This document shows, one piece after another, positions 25,333 to 33,300 of a stretch of 36,231 nt of DNA. The notes below the pieces were generated by a model. The model saw only the letters and a list, made by a program, of their open reading frames with translations, was not told where the DNA came from and searched no databases. The stretch comes from JAFGOM01 sp964605795. GTDB lineage: Archaea > Halobacteriota > Methanomicrobia > Methanomicrobiales > Methanospirillaceae. Position 1 is the first letter of the stretch; each line of letters starts with the position of its first letter. The DNA is taken from the NCBI GenBank assembly GCA_964605795.1, contig CAZSDZ010000029.1, forward strand, positions 1 to 36,231, in the 5' to 3' direction. A program made the translations under genes and the position numbers.

Positions 25333-26171
25333 AAAACCACCTCAAGGATGATGATGTAGGCAAGCAGAACACCGGTTACAAGACTCTGGACCGTGACCGT
25401 GTCATATGGCCCGAGAAGCGGGCAGTACGCACAGACAAACGAGAGTGTCACAAGGATCACTGCCATAATCAGCACGAGTACCGGGAGTGAGAAGCTCCCG
25501 AGGAATATCAGGACAAAGGCGTTTAAGAGGACGTAGGTCTTGATTGCAAATCCTGCCTCAAGCCCTGCCCGCCAGACCCCGAAATGCTCGGTCCGGTTTC
25601 CTGAGACGATCTCTTTTCCCTCGATTATCGAGAAGGGTCCGAAATGCATCTTTGAGAGGATGATGAGATACATGGCTACCGCTGCCGGAAATGCCGGGAT
25701 GATGAGGGGTCCGTTTGATGCCTGCCACTGGATGATATCACTTAACATGAGAGAACCGGTGAAGTAGTAGATAAGGAGGATTGTTACAAAGAGCGGGAGC
25801 TCAGATGCTGCCGATATGACCGACCTGATAGCCCCGAACTTGGCATACGGTGAACCGGACGAGAGACCCATCCCGTGCTCGACTATCTTGTGGAGCAGGT
25901 AGATAGCAAAGAGCAGAAGAACACTCCCTTCGTAGATGACAACCCCGAGGGCAAGGATCCAGATGGCGATTGAGACAAGCACCACCCCGACAAAATGGAC
26001 CTCGCTTGCGGTATCAGGTATCCATGTCTGTTTGAATGAGAACTTGAGCGTATGCAGTATCTCCTGCCAGACTGGCGGTCCCGGTCTTCCCTGGATCCGT
26101 GCAATCATCTTCCGGTGGATGCCATGAAAGAGAAGGCCGGTTGCAAGTGCAAAGAGGATGTATTGTATCAT
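25329..26171 (-). CDS. ehaJ: Eha membrane subunit, NuoH/HycD-like
   Basis: 280 residues from ATG 26171 (MIQYILFALATG); a start at 26198 would overlap ehaI. It is the NuoH-like subunit that anchors the hydrogenase module and takes part in ion movement. Seen are RIQGRPGPPVWQEILHTLK (conserved first loop, residues about 23-41), repeated membrane segments, and EGKEIVSGNRTEHFGVWRAG with the acidic residues typical of this family. Its placement just before the small genes and the hydrogenase subunits agrees with EhaJ. Confidence 0.88.
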   Translation of the reverse strand: MIQYILFALATGLLFHGIHRKMIARIQGRPGPPVWQEILHTLKFSFKQTWIPDTASEVHFVGVVLVSIAIWILALGVVIYEGSVLLLFAIYLLHKIVEHGMGLSSGSPYAKFGAIRSVISAASELPLFVTILLIYYFTGSLMLSDIIQWQASNGPLIIPAFPAAVAMYLIILSKMHFGPFSIIEGKEIVSGNRTEHFGVWRAGLEAGFAIKTYVLLNAFVLIFLGSFSLPVLVLIMAVILVTLSFVCAYCPLLGPYDTVTVQSLVTGVLLAYIIILEVVL

Positions 26172-26172
26172 A

Positions 26173-26376
26173 TCAGTACCCGATAAACGGCAGATCACTC
26201 TCTCCCCCGGGGGCTCTCCACCAGAGCATGAGTCCCAAAAGGAACCAGGGAACGGAGAGGACCAGCAGGATAAAGCCAGCCCAGGGGGGAATCATTCCTG
26301 CTGCCGGCAGCAACTCTGCAAGGATGATGATGACAAGGCTTGTGCCTGCGATCTTTTTTCCGGTTCTGCTCTGCAT
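26173..26376 (-). CDS. ehaI: Small Eha membrane subunit EhaI-like
   Basis: 67 residues with two hydrophobic segments (about 9-28 and 31-52) and a short acidic tail ending DLPFIGY. A GGAG with about 7-nt spacing precedes ATG 26376, and the stop is 1 nt before the ehaJ start. The symbol follows gene order. Confidence 0.68.
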   Translation of the reverse strand: MQSRTGKKIAGTSLVIIILAELLPAAGMIPPWAGFILLVLSVPWFLLGLMLWWRAPGGESDLPFIGY

Positions 26377-26385
26377 GCTGATCTC

Positions 26386-27045
26386 CTATATGGTGATGAC
26401 GATCTCGATTATGCGCAGGAATATGAGCAGGGAACTGACATGGATCATGAGAATGTACGGGGCTCCCTGTGCCCGTGTTATCTCTGCCTTTGCTACATAA
26501 AACGGTGCCATCCCCTCACCCATGACCCCTAAGACAAGGAACGCCTTTGCAACAAACGGGACCACGATTGCACCTCCTGCCAGTTCCCATATCGAGAGTG
26601 TCCCGGTTGTTGCTGCTACGATTGCCGCACCGCCAAAGAGCGGTATCATTGCTATCATGGTGACGATTCCATACTCAAAGGCTGCATTTAAAACGTGCCT
26701 GTTCCCTGATGACGCAACGATACCGATACAGGTGAGACCCACCATGGAGGTGAAGATGCAGAAGTTAAAGACATCACCGCTCACCGTTGCTCCCATTGCT
26801 GCAAGACCACAGGCGATTGCCATGAACCGCTGGAACCGGTTCTCGGATCCTGGTATCCTCTCGGTGTAAACTCCATCCTCACCAAAGATGATATCGGCAT
26901 GCTGCTCCGGGCGGGAGAGGATGGCAAGGGCAGTAAAGATGGCGGCAAAGAGAAAGAGGATCAGGGTGTACGGACTTGCATAATCGACAATGTCACCAAA
27001 CGGGATGGAAAAGAGAGCCGGACCTTCGATGGGGAGATCAAACAT
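26386..27045 (-). CDS. ehaH: Eha membrane subunit EhaH-like (antiporter-related)
   Basis: 219 residues, about six membrane segments. ATGATVSGDVFNFCIFTSM resembles the conserved helix of NuoL/M/N-type antiporter subunits, and VVPFVAKAFLVLGVMGEGMAP contains the Lys and Glu found in the ion-channel region. A half-length antiporter-like subunit at this place is EhaH in known operons. It overlaps ehaG by 8 nt. It likely forms the ion path that drives unfavourable ferredoxin reduction. Confidence 0.8.
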   Translation of the reverse strand: MFDLPIEGPALFSIPFGDIVDYASPYTLILFLFAAIFTALAILSRPEQHADIIFGEDGVYTERIPGSENRFQRFMAIACGLAAMGATVSGDVFNFCIFTSMVGLTCIGIVASSGNRHVLNAAFEYGIVTMIAMIPLFGGAAIVAATTGTLSIWELAGGAIVVPFVAKAFLVLGVMGEGMAPFYVAKAEITRAQGAPYILMIHVSSLLIFLRIIEIVITI

Positions 27046-27673
27046 GGTCCGTCTCCTCCGATTGTCGGTCTGGTTTCATGGTGCCGATGAGGGCGAGTTT
27101 TATCGTGACCTTGACAAAGATGGCACTTCCTGCCATCATCACGGCAAAGAACCAGTATGCCGGAAGCATCATGAAGATAAAGAACGCGACGACCCAGAGT
27201 ACCCAGGCATACCCGCTAATCGTCTCTAACAACGCAAACCGTTCCTTGTGGTCAAGGCAGAGGTAGTAAAAGAGGAGACCAACACCGGCCACCGCTCCCC
27301 CGGTAAACCCGGAGAGAACGATCCCGTAGATGACAAGGATTGCCGCAATGATCGGTGGTGCCGAGGAGAAGACCTCAATCGTCCTGTCAGGTGCCGGTAC
27401 CAGGCCCAGTCCTTCCTTGTTGATGTATATCTCTGAGAGTGCAACCAGTTCGGCAAGCGAGACGACAAGTCCCGGGAGGATGAGCGCTTCTGCAAGGTCT
27501 GTCGCAAGAAAGGCGATGATACAGAGTGCAACAACCTCGGAACAGCCGGTCAGGATAAGCCGGTGCAGGTCATCGTACTCGCGGAAGAATGTCGTCATGA
27601 GGATGACGATTGCTACACAGATGACTGCAATGCCGGGCAGGTAATGGTCTCCTGCCAAGATCTCCCCGATCAT
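27038..27673 (-). CDS. ehaG: Eha membrane subunit EhaG-like
   Basis: 211 residues, hydrophobic, about six predicted segments (for example PGIAVICVAIVILMTTFF, ILTGCSEVVALCIIAFLAT, WVLWVVAFFIFMMLPAYWFF). The cytoplasmic tail ends with DRQSEETDHV. It matches EhaG in size and order. It overlaps ehaF by ATGA. No other family was recognised. Confidence 0.75.
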   Translation of the reverse strand: MIGEILAGDHYLPGIAVICVAIVILMTTFFREYDDLHRLILTGCSEVVALCIIAFLATDLAEALILPGLVVSLAELVALSEIYINKEGLGLVPAPDRTIEVFSSAPPIIAAILVIYGIVLSGFTGGAVAGVGLLFYYLCLDHKERFALLETISGYAWVLWVVAFFIFMMLPAYWFFAVMMAGSAIFVKVTIKLALIGTMKPDRQSEETDHV

Positions 27674-28155
27674 TGCTCTCTCCTCCGGTACAAAAACGAG
27701 GCAACGGCAAATGCGATAAACAGGATGCTCGTCTCAACAATGGTATCAAGTCCCCGGGTGTAATACAGGATCTCATCGATGATACCCCCTGGATGGGCAA
27801 CGATGGTGGTGCCCATATACTGCGTGGTTGCAGCCAAAAACCGGCTGAGCGGGGTTAAATATCCGGTTACGTACCCGATATACGGGGCATTCTCAGGGTA
27901 CTGGGCATGTACTTCTGCCGCGGTAAAGGGTGCTCCACCCCGGTCATAGGGATTGAGCGGACTTGAAGGCTGAAACGTTTTCGGATAGATCTGGTCAGGT
28001 TCATAGGTGAGAAGGGGGAGGGTGAGAAGCCCGATGAGGGCGACGCATGCGATCATCAGGGCATAGGCAGGGACAAGGTTATCAAAATCAGAGATAAACC
28101 GGGATATTTTGCCTACTATGCTCCCGTGCCCTTCCCGAAGTTCCCTCTCTCTCAT
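27670..28155 (-). CDS. ehaF: Eha membrane subunit EhaF-like
   Basis: 161 residues. One hydrophobic segment near residues 30-50 (YALMIACVALIGLLTLPLL), a long outside loop with PNPYDRGG-like text, a motif YTRGLDTIVETSILFIAF near the C-terminus (as in MnhB/MbhE-like subunits, GRGLDTxxE), then a basic end. That GLDTxxET block supports a link to Mrp antiporter-type accessory subunits. Order fits EhaF. ATGA overlaps on both sides. Confidence 0.78.
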   Translation of the reverse strand: MRERELREGHGSIVGKISRFISDFDNLVPAYALMIACVALIGLLTLPLLTYEPDQIYPKTFQPSSPLNPYDRGGAPFTAAEVHAQYPENAPYIGYVTGYLTPLSRFLAATTQYMGTTIVAHPGGIIDEILYYTRGLDTIVETSILFIAFAVASFLYRRREQ

Positions 28156-28385
28156 CCCTGCCTCCTCTCAATTATTCGTACAAAGATAAACGTGGAGATA
28201 CCGTTTACTGCAACAAAGGTAACAAGCGCGATGGTCTCAGATAGAGAGAGAAAGACCAAAAGCAGGCCGAATGCCGCGATCTCCGTGTTGATGAGACGGG
28301 TCAGGTACTCCCGATCCCGGGGGAAGGCAACGGCACAGACACCGATGATTAAGATGAAAAGCCCGAGGTATAGTGTCTCGTTCAT
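28152..28385 (-). CDS. ehaE: Small Eha membrane subunit EhaE-like
   Basis: 77 residues with three hydrophobic segments (about 4-20, 35-48 and 50-69) and a basic end IIERRQG. The small size, three-helix layout and position match EhaE. It starts with ATGA overlap over the ehaD stop. Confidence 0.72.
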   Translation of the reverse strand: MNETLYLGLFILIIGVCAVAFPRDREYLTRLINTEIAAFGLLLVFLSLSETIALVTFVAVNGISTFIFVRIIERRQG

Positions 28386-28618
28386 TCCATCTTCCCCCGT
28401 GTCAGTGTGAGGATGAAGATGACGGTTGATATCGGTCCGATGAGGGCAACGAGGATCGCGACATCAAGGTACCCGGTTGCGATTACGAGCGGCATGATTC
28501 CACCGATAAGGACCGAGAGTCCGATGAGTTTCCGGTACGGGTTTATCTCGTACCAGGTTGCAACCGCACCACAGACGCAGAGTAATCCTGATAAGTACAG
28601 GATGAGGTCTGCGATCAT
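28382..28618 (-). CDS. ehaD: Small Eha membrane subunit EhaD-like
   Basis: 78 residues with three hydrophobic segments (about 3-21, 33-49 and 52-70); NuoK/MnhC-like length and GTP-free. The sequence YRKLIGLSVLIGGIMPLVI is typical of the three-helix Eha/Mrp small subunits. It overlaps ehaC and ehaE by 4 nt. Confidence 0.72.
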   Translation of the reverse strand: MIADLILYLSGLLCVCGAVATWYEINPYRKLIGLSVLIGGIMPLVIATGYLDVAILVALIGPISTVIFILTLTRGKME

Positions 28619-28905
28619 GGCTTCTCCTCACCGGTTCCGGGAGATTTTCGTGCTCTTTTTCGTGCAATTGCACTAGCGATGATATTTCCCTCAAGTGTTG
28701 TCCCGACAAAGAAGGCAACCGCTGCAATTGCCGTCAGGATGTCGGGAAAGAGGAGGACAAAGGATCCTGATATGGCAAATCCAAAAACATTGAGGTAAAG
28801 GAGTTTTTTCGGGATATCCCTCTCCACAAGTGCCCGAATAGCTGCATAGAAAGCAATACAGCCACAGACAAGGAGCGGGATGTCGGGAGATGTCAGGAAC
28901 GCCAC
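28615..28905 (-). CDS. ehaC: Small Eha membrane subunit EhaC-like, GTG start
   Basis: 96 residues if GTG 28905 is used (VAFLTSPDIPLLVCGCIAFY). No ATG exists between there and the first membrane helix, and reading further upstream gives a non-protein-like stretch antiparallel in style and fully inside ehaB. Three hydrophobic segments follow, then the basic tail IARKRARKSPGTGEEKP. It overlaps the ehaB 3' end by 13 nt. Order and size match EhaC. Confidence 0.7.
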   Translation of the reverse strand: MAFLTSPDIPLLVCGCIAFYAAIRALVERDIPKKLLYLNVFGFAISGSFVLLFPDILTAIAAVAFFVGTTLEGNIIASAIARKRARKSPGTGEEKP

Positions 28906-29396
28906 CCCCAGATCTTCCCAAGCAGTCGGCTTGCATGGACATGGGAGATGCCCTGGATAGAGAGGATGGCAAGCACCATGCCTGCAATGCAGGAGGAGGC
29001 AGGGATACCAAGAAGAGTAAGTCCATATACCACGCCGGTCGCACAAACCGCACCGCTGGTCCCGGCATATCCCTTGTCATGACAGATCCGGTTCCCGACA
29101 TAGACAAGGACGGCAACCAGAAGTCCGCCGGCGATACCTCCTGCATACACGCCACATGCGGCTAGGAGGGTTCCTCCCGATGCATCAGGAGAGCAGACGA
29201 TATTTCCCATCATCCGCCCTCCTGACAGGTTACCGCCTGACTGTGCGATATGCTCTGCTATCTCTTCGGCACCGCTGACACCCCCCTTTCGTGGCAGGGC
29301 ACAGATCATGTCAATGGTCACAAACAGTATCCAGCACGTGACTGCTGCGATCAGGATTCCGACCAGTTCACCTGGTATATCCATGAGAGTGTACAT
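28893..29396 (-). CDS. ehaB: Eha membrane subunit EhaB-like, first gene of the operon
   Basis: 167 residues from ATG 29396; ATG 29384 (MDIPGELVG) is an alternative, and a longer reading to 29498 is not supported because it crosses a terminator hairpin. Hydrophobic segments lie at about 9-30, 80-105 and 118-150. A loop has GGRMMGNIVCSPDASGG. It fits EhaB by size and as neighbour of EhaC. No EhaA is seen upstream. Minus-strand CATTTATGCG near 29414-29423 may be the TATA box, giving a leaderless or very short-leader mRNA for the whole operon. Confidence 0.72.
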   Translation of the reverse strand: MYTLMDIPGELVGILIAAVTCWILFVTIDMICALPRKGGVSGAEEIAEHIAQSGGNLSGGRMMGNIVCSPDASGGTLLAACGVYAGGIAGGLLVAVLVYVGNRICHDKGYAGTSGAVCATGVVYGLTLLGIPASSCIAGMVLAILSIQGISHVHASRLLGKIWGWRS

Positions 29397-29413
29397 AGTG
29401 TGGTTGGGAAAGT

Positions 29414-29423
29414 CGCATAAATG
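29414..29423 (-). promoter_or_regulatory. Candidate TATA box of the eha-fwd operon
   Basis: Minus-strand CATTTATGCG has its centre 22 nt before ATG 29396 and 34 nt before ATG 29384. It lies directly after the hairpin terminator of the upstream pseudogene, in the only gap where an operon promoter could sit. The match to the archaeal consensus is modest. Confidence 0.35.
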
Positions 29424-29451
29424 TTTTGTTTTTTTGGGATTTATTATCAAA

Positions 29452-29474
29452 AAAACCGGCATATTACCGGTTTT
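29452..29474 (-). terminator. Hairpin and T run at the end of the pseudogene
   Basis: On the minus strand AAAACCGG (29474-29467) and CCGGTTTT (29459-29452) form an 8-bp stem with a 7-nt loop, followed by more T. The TAA stop of the pseudogene frame (29466-29464) lies in the loop. It probably ended transcription of that former gene before the eha operon. Confidence 0.5.
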
Positions 29475-30103
29475 GTAACAATTGTGACAGCCATGCACCG
29501 GTCAAACCCTGCGCCAGGATACTCCTGGGAATGATATCGGAAGGTGCCTGGAGAATATCATGCCGTCGGGCATGTGGTTCCCTGTTTTCCGAGGAAAGAT
29601 TCTGGTTTTGGATCTCAAATCCGAGGCTTCGCAGGGTGGCGAGGTAATTGAGTATCGGAATGACAGGCGTGATTAGGTTTTTTTCCCGATTGACCAGATT
29701 CTATTTCACGGGTTGTTCCTGCTCGTGTTTTTCAGGAGGTGTGAAAGGATGTCCGAGATTTTACCTCTCTGTTCCGATATGCAATCGTGAATTAATCATT
29801 CTTTCCAGTTTTTGCTTCATTTTTGAATAATATTTCACCTGATCCATTCGTCTTACAAAATAATCTGAACGCATCCATAATAATTCTCCATTATCTCCTG
29901 GCATACCTGAGATCTGAACACTTCTTTCAGGATGACTATTGAGTGAAAGATTTCCAGATAACAGGATGGACAGTTTCCCATAAGAATTATCGTTCATAAT
30001 AACCGTAAACCAGTCATTTCCCTGGGATTATTTCATCTCGGAATTTTATAATCCTCAGGTCAATCCAGTCATAATCAACCAAGGGAATCAACACATGATC
30101 CTT
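29464..30103 (-). pseudogene. Decayed hypothetical gene, frameshift and two in-frame stops
   Basis: Protein-like text can be read along this stretch only by crossing lesions. From about 30097 down, a frame with VLIPLVDYDWIDLRIIKF and RDEIIPGK ends in a stop near 30018. Shifting frame, GNDWFTVIMNDNSYGKLSIL continues from 30021 to a TAA at 29761-29763. The same frame goes on past this stop and a TAG near 29700 to PVIPILNYLATLRSLGFEIQ and ends LTGAWLSQLLQNR with TAA at 29464-29466, inside a terminator hairpin. This is what a once intact protein of about 200 residues would look like. No family was recognised. The 78-residue open segment 29761-29997 could still be expressed. Confidence 0.45.
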
Positions 30104-30385
30104 TTTTTAGAACGAATAATCTGTGCTGACAGGAGAGGAAGGTTTCAATACGCGCAGACCTTTCTTTTTAGGCAATAAATAAAAATAATTATTTATGGTC
30201 TTTGATTGTAAAAATTCTAAATTTAGAACAGATTATGTTGCCTAATTGATTTGCAGACTTTTTATGGCAAAAAATACTCGATTCGCGATTACTTTTCTCT
30301 TTTCCAAAAAAAATGAATTAAATAGGTTTTTTTCTGAGTTATATTTATAAAGCATAAAAGTCACCTCTCATGTAAGGTGAATTCA
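30104..30385. other. AT-rich gap before the protease gene
   Basis: Together with the pseudogene this makes almost 1 kb without an intact gene. It is very AT-rich, includes the palindromic ATAAATAATTATTTAT-like stretch near 30180-30196, and carries the promoter of the protease gene at its right end. No further gene is seen. Confidence 0.4.
30342..30352 (+). promoter_or_regulatory. TATA box of the secreted protease gene
   Basis: TATTTATAAAG lies about 34-44 nt before ATG 30386. A start site some 26 nt downstream would leave a leader of about 12 nt holding AAGGTGA (30374-30380), a good ribosome-binding site 5 nt before ATG 30386. Confidence 0.6.
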
Positions 30386-33300
30386 ATGCGGATCTCTATA
30401 AACCCAGGAATATGTATACTCCTCCTCATCCTTTTCTGTATCGCAGGAGCAGCAGGGGACGGAACAGACTTCTCTCAGGTCAAACCTGACTATGGTGTCC
30501 CGATTACCGGAGGAGAAACTGCTTTTAAGGCTTCAGAAGTGCAGGAGGCAATACTGACAGGAGCGGAACACGGGTACATGCTGCTAGACGATACCATGGC
30601 AATCCGGTTTGCAGAGGTGTACAATGAAGATACGGAATCTGCATTAAATGTCGCATCTGCGAGCGACTTTACAGCCGCAAGCCTCCCTACATCGGTAGAT
30701 CTCTCCGCCCATGTCCCATACTCATCAAGTAACATCGCACAGCGGAACCAGGGATATTGTGGCAACTGCTGGGCTTGGGCTGCGACCGGTGTCATAGAGG
30801 TTGAACGTTCAGTCCAGAGCGGGACGAAGAGTCAGTTATCGGTGCAGTACCTCAACTCCAACTATAACGGAGGATCAGGATCCGGATTTGCCTGTTGCGG
30901 TGGATTCGCTGAAGATTTTGTAACATTTTACAACGGTGCAGGAGATGACAGGTTCATTCCCTGGTCCAATACAGGGGGATCCTACGCTGACGGAACACGC
31001 TCCTGCGGATCGTCGACAGCCAGATCAGCAAGCCAGATCACAACCACCCCAAATTATCCATTCAATTCGTTACAAACCCAGCAGATCACCACAACCGGAG
31101 TCAGCCGTCTGACAGCCATCAACAACATCAAGAGTGTTCTGAATCAGAACAAGGCAGTCTGGATCGCTTTTTACTGGTATGACAACTATGCTGACTTCTC
31201 TCATGCCTGGAGCCAGGGTGCATCCTACGAGTACAATCCCGTAACCGGCGTCGGATCTTCAGGAAGCTTCGGTGGTCATGCCATGACTATCATCGGGTAC
31301 GAAGACCCCAATAATGACGGGACAGGATACTGGATCGTTCTTAACAGCTGGGGGAACCGGAATAATGATCCGTATCTACCCGGCACCATACGGTTTGAGA
31401 TGAATACCGATTATTCAGCCCTGGTTCCAGGGTATGAATCCTATAACCTTCCGGTCTCCATGTATTACATCTACAACGTAGCCTTTACCTCAACAGGAGA
31501 TCCTGCCCCGACCGTAACCTCGATTACACCGGCAACCGGGGCCAATACCGGGACAGTCAGCATAACAAGCCTTGCAGGGACGAACTTCCAGAGCGGGGCT
31601 GCAGTGAAACTGACACGGACAGGATACACAGATATCACCGCTACTGCAGTATCGGTCGTGTCTTCCACGAGGATCACCTGTACCTTTGACCTTACCGGGA
31701 AGGCTGCAGGCACATGGAATGTCGTTGTAACAAACTCTGACGGACAGAGCGGGACGAAGACAGGGGCGTTTACCATTACCGGGTCCACGGCACCGACCGT
31801 GACCTCGATTACGCCGGCAACCGGGGCCAATACCGGGACCGTCAGCATCACAAGCCTTGCAGGCACGAACTTCCAGAGCGGAGCGGCTGTAAAACTCACC
31901 CGGACAGGATACTCAGATATTGCCGCTACTGCAGTATCGGTCGTGTCTTCCACAAGAATCACCTGTACGCTCGATCTTACCGGGAAGGCAGCTGGTGCAT
32001 GGGATGTCGTCGTAACGAACTCTGACGGACAGACCGGAACGAAGACAGGGGCGTTTACCATTACCGGGTCCACGGCACCGACCGTGACCTCGATTACGCC
32101 GGCAACCGGGGCCAATACCGGAATCGTCAGCATCACAAGCCTTGCAGGCACGAACTTCCAGAGCGGGGCTGCAGTGAAACTGACACGGACAGGATACACA
32201 GATATCACCGCTACTGCAGTATCGGTCGTGTCTTCCACGAGGATCACCTGTACGCTCGATCTTACCGGCAAGGCGGCCGGTGCATGGGATGTCGTCGTAA
32301 CGAACTCCGACGGACAAAACGGCACGAAGGCAGGGGCATTTACCATAACAGAAGAAGGTGGATCACCATCGGATGAGTACCATGAATCCGGTTTCCTGGC
32401 ATACGGCCAGAAGAAGAGTTACGGCCCCTATCCGGTTCCTGCAGGAACAGGTATCGTATCGATTATCCTGGACGGACCAGCTGGCCAGGATTTCGATCTC
32501 TATGTCGCACGGGGGAGGATTCCGACCACTACCAGCTGGGATTACCGTCCCTATGAGTATGATGCTGATGAAGAGGTCATCATATCCAATCCCACGTCAG
32601 GTGATTATTATGCCATGATCCATGCCTTCTCAGGGTCAGGTTCCTATACCCTTGATGTACTCATGTCAGGGGGATCTGAAGAACCTACTCCGACAGTTAC
32701 CGGAATTACACCCGGATCCGGGGCCAATACCGGGACCGTCAGCATCACGAACCTTGCCGGAACCAACTTCCAGAACGGGGCGACAGTAAGGCTGATCCGT
32801 GCCGGAGAGAGTGAGATCCTGGGATCAGGGGTCAGCGTGGTCTCGTCAACAAAGATTACCTGTACTTTTGATCTTACCGGAAAGACCGCAGGAACCTGGG
32901 ATGTTGTTGTCACAAACCCTGACGGGCGGTCAGGAACGCTTCCTGATGGGTTTACCGTTACAACATCTGGTCTGAGCATCACCTCGATCACCCCCAGCAC
33001 CGGATCCAACACCGGCAACCAGGCGGTCACGATTGCAGGAACGAATTTCAGGGCCGGGGCTTTTGTTACCCTCTCGAACGGAGTGGCAACCAAAACCGTC
33101 ACCCTGACCACCGTGACTGCGACCCAGGTGAAGTGCACGCTTCCACTCAAAGGCATGCCGACAGGCCTGTATAATGTCACGGTGAAAAACAGGGACCAGA
33201 CGGCAGTTACGGCAGTCAATGCGTTCACGGTAACCAGTCCGCCCCCGGTACTATCCGCTGTAAAACCGGTTACCGGGTACAACACGCGACCAATTCAACT

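Noticed and set aside
29464..29720. In-frame TAG as pyrrolysine codon in the gene upstream of eha
   Set aside because: The same frame also meets a TAA and the gene begins in another frame, so decay explains it better; no pyl genes are in the window.
31471..32346. Long open frame of 291 codons antisense to the protease repeats
   Set aside because: It mirrors the repeated, GC-rich codons of the sense gene and its text (VLVEDT, PVFVP repeats) is a by-product. The sense frame has full domain evidence.
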